Source of the DNA: Microcoleus sp. FACHB-831
GTDB taxonomy: Bacteria > Cyanobacteriota > Cyanobacteriia > Cyanobacteriales > FACHB-T130
DNA: 64,000 nt
Direction: 5' to 3'
Assembly (NCBI RefSeq): GCF_014695585.1
Contig: NZ_JACJON010000079.1
Location: forward strand, 62,001-126,000
Shown here piece by piece: positions 62,872 to 64,000 of this stretch (the first letter of the stretch is position 1; every line of letters starts with the position of its first letter). The notes under the pieces were generated by a model. The model was not told the origin of the DNA and ran no database searches. It saw only the letters and a program-made list of their open reading frames with translations. A program made the position numbers and the translations under genes.

Positions 62872-63522
62872 ATGCCAGCCGTTGAACCAAATTCCTTAGA
62901 ACAATCAATTCCAGTTGATAAAATCCGCTACAACGAGCAAGGGCTTGTTCCAGCCATAGTCCAGGATTACTTGGACGGTACGGTGTTGATGATGGCTTGG
63001 ATGAATCGCGAGTCTCTGCAAAAAACTTTAGAATCTGGGCAGACATGGTTTTGGAGTAGGTCTAGGGGCGAATTTTGGCACAAAGGTGCTACATCGGGTC
63101 ATATTCAGAACGTGCGGAGTCTGCGATATGACTGCGATAGTGATGCCCTACTCGTCGGTGTGGAGCAGGTGGGAGATATTGCCTGTCACACTGGGGAACG
63201 CAGTTGTTTTCATCAGGTAGATGGCGAAAAACAACCGCCTCCGGCAGATATGCTATCGGGGGTATTTGATGTTATTCGCGATCGCCGCGATAATCCAGTA
63301 GAAGATTCATATACCTGCAAGCTTTTGGCTGGCGGCGATAACAAGATTTTGAAGAAAATCGGTGAAGAAGCCGCCGAAGTAGTGATGGCGTGCAAAGATG
63401 ATGACCCAGATGCGATCGCTGGTGAAGTTGCTGATTTGTTTTATCACACCCTTGTTGCCTTAGCTCACCATCAAGTAGATTTGAGAGCAGTCTATCGCAA
63501 ATTACAAGAACGCAGGCGATAA
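62872..63522 (+). CDS. hisIE: Phosphoribosyl-AMP cyclohydrolase / phosphoribosyl-ATP pyrophosphohydrolase
   Basis: Bifunctional histidine enzyme catalysing steps 2 and 3. The 216-residue protein starts at MPAVEPN (62872); that length is normal for cyanobacterial HisIE. HisI part: [52 protein letters not shown] (metal-binding Asp residues) and [11 protein letters not shown] (zinc Cys/His). HisE part: [20 protein letters not shown], then [20 protein letters not shown] and [12 protein letters not shown], with the all-alpha MazG-like acidic motif. Monogenic, followed by a hairpin. Confidence 0.96.
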   Translation: MPAVEPNSLEQSIPVDKIRYNEQGLVPAIVQDYLDGTVLMMAWMNRESLQKTLESGQTWFWSRSRGEFWHKGATSGHIQNVRSLRYDCDSDALLVGVEQVGDIACHTGERSCFHQVDGEKQPPPADMLSGVFDVIRDRRDNPVEDSYTCKLLAGGDNKILKKIGEEAAEVVMACKDDDPDAIAGEVADLFYHTLVALAHHQVDLRAVYRKLQERRR

Positions 63523-63553
63523 CGTCATTTTGTAAAAATGCATATTTACTAAC

Positions 63554-63586
63554 TTAATGGCAAGGGTGTTTTCCTCTTGCCATTAA
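63554..63586. terminator. Terminator after hisIE
   Basis: TTAATGGCAAG (63554-63564) and CTTGCCATTAA (63576-63586) form a perfect 11-bp stem with an 11-base loop, followed by ATATTTTA. About 30 bases after the hisIE stop. Confidence 0.7.
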
Positions 63587-63695
63587 ATATTTTACCCAGT
63601 TTTAACGCTTCACGGTTATGTCTTATTAGTTCAATAACCACAATTTGCAAATTTCCCTTAAAAGTAGCTTAGTATCTTCTTAAGCGAAATATTGA

Positions 63696-63731
63696 TAATT
63701 ACAACCCTGCTTAGCCAGGGTGATAATTATT
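63696..63731 (-). terminator. Hairpin overlapping the MFS gene stop
   Basis: ATAATTACAACCCTG (63696-63710) and CAGGGTGATAATTAT (63717-63731) pair at 13 of 15 positions with a six-base loop. The far arm overlaps the MFS stop codon on the minus strand, so it may serve as that gene's terminator. Confidence 0.5.
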
Positions 63732-64000
63732 CATGTAAGAGGCGATTTAAGTACTGTAAAATTGCAATTGTAACGCCTATGCTCAAAGCCAAAGCCAACC
63801 AGAAACTATCCACCACAAAGCGCGGTTGATCTAACGCCCACCCGCCCAAGGGAGGGCCAATAAAGTAGCCAACCGCCCAGCAAAGTGAGTTAATTGACAA
63901 GTAAACTCCCCGCTGGGGTTCTGGTGCTAAATCTGTTACTAAGGAAGAAGCAGAGGGCGTGTAGGAAACAATAGCGATCGCCAACACTCCCATCCCTAAT
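63727..64000 (-). CDS. MFS transporter, C-terminal part
   Basis: The last 90 or so codons of a membrane transporter that begins right of the window; the frame is open to the edge, so the ATG at 63993 is internal. Membrane helices are visible (GVLAIAIVSYTPSASSLV, INSLCWAVGYFIGPPLGGWA, SFWLALALSIGVTIAILQYL) with the loop DLAPEPQRGVYLSINSL typical of MFS drug or sugar exporters (ligand unknown). GPPLGGW matches the family motif in helix 11 or 5. Substrate cannot be told. Confidence 0.75.
   Translation of the reverse strand, partial: LGMGVLAIAIVSYTPSASSLVTDLAPEPQRGVYLSINSLCWAVGYFIGPPLGGWALDQPRFVVDSFWLALALSIGVTIAILQYLNRLLHE

Noticed and set aside
1..64000. CRISPR arrays, cas genes, diversity-generating retroelements, group II introns
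   Set aside because: No regularly spaced direct repeats, reverse transcriptase or Cas motifs were found in any frame.

Overview
The window is chromosomal DNA from a cyanobacterium, most likely a filamentous one. The HIP1 octamer GCGATCGC occurs throughout, including inside genes. There is a tmRNA whose tag begins ANNIV, a HetZ-type regulator next to a PatU-like protein, several cyanobacterial conserved proteins (LpxB-related, TIGR04168 phosphoesterase, CyRepA1, DprA-like SLOG protein), and degenerate short-word intergenic repeats of the cyanobacterial kind. Genus cannot be fixed from the sequence alone.

Layout. 1-6.1 kb: end of a YqeG-type HAD phosphatase, a receiver/hybrid kinase pair, proB, and a RodZ-like membrane HTH protein. 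6.7-10 kb: accessory region with a small unknown ORF, a 243-bp tandem duplication carrying twin 58-codon ORFs, a membrane protein preceded by a candidate Pho box, and a decayed IS5-family element with intact ends. 10-19 kb: tmRNA with promoter and terminator, a Ser/Thr kinase with a Pro-rich tail, an Omp85 (BamA-type) protein, an LpxB-related protein, ComB, tRNA-Ser(UGA), a metallophosphoesterase. 19-31.5 kb: a six-PAS hybrid kinase with an N-terminal ribbon-helix-helix, a DUF2278/lamin-tail protein, a pentapeptide-repeat protein, a 39-codon membrane protein, CsbD, a patatin, and a receiver-linked adenylate cyclase. 31.7-45.8 kb: a PAS-GAF hybrid kinase, the hetZ/patU pair, a Crp/Fnr regulator, an M61 peptidase, and a two-gene kinase cluster whose 1516-residue member carries a LOV domain. 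46-52 kb: two arsenosugar-type glycosyltransferases, nadA, a dead IS630 transposase, tRNA-Val(GAC), and four small conserved genes. 52-61 kb: three large same-strand genes, CyRepA1 plasmid-type replication protein, Ser/Thr kinase fused to an AAA-like NTPase, and AAA-like NTPase fused to 14 WD40 repeats. 61-64 kb: hemL, hisIE and the end of an MFS transporter.

Functionally the window mixes single housekeeping genes (proB, hemL, hisIE, nadA, comB, ssrA, the Omp85 gene) with an unusually dense set of signalling genes: five histidine kinases, an adenylate cyclase, two Ser/Thr kinases and a Crp-family regulator. None of the kinases sits beside an obvious DNA-binding response regulator. The three-gene cluster at 52.2-61.0 kb is the best candidate for a poorly described system, because a replication initiator of plasmid type is followed at short spacing by two large NTPases, one with a kinase head and one with a WD40 tail.
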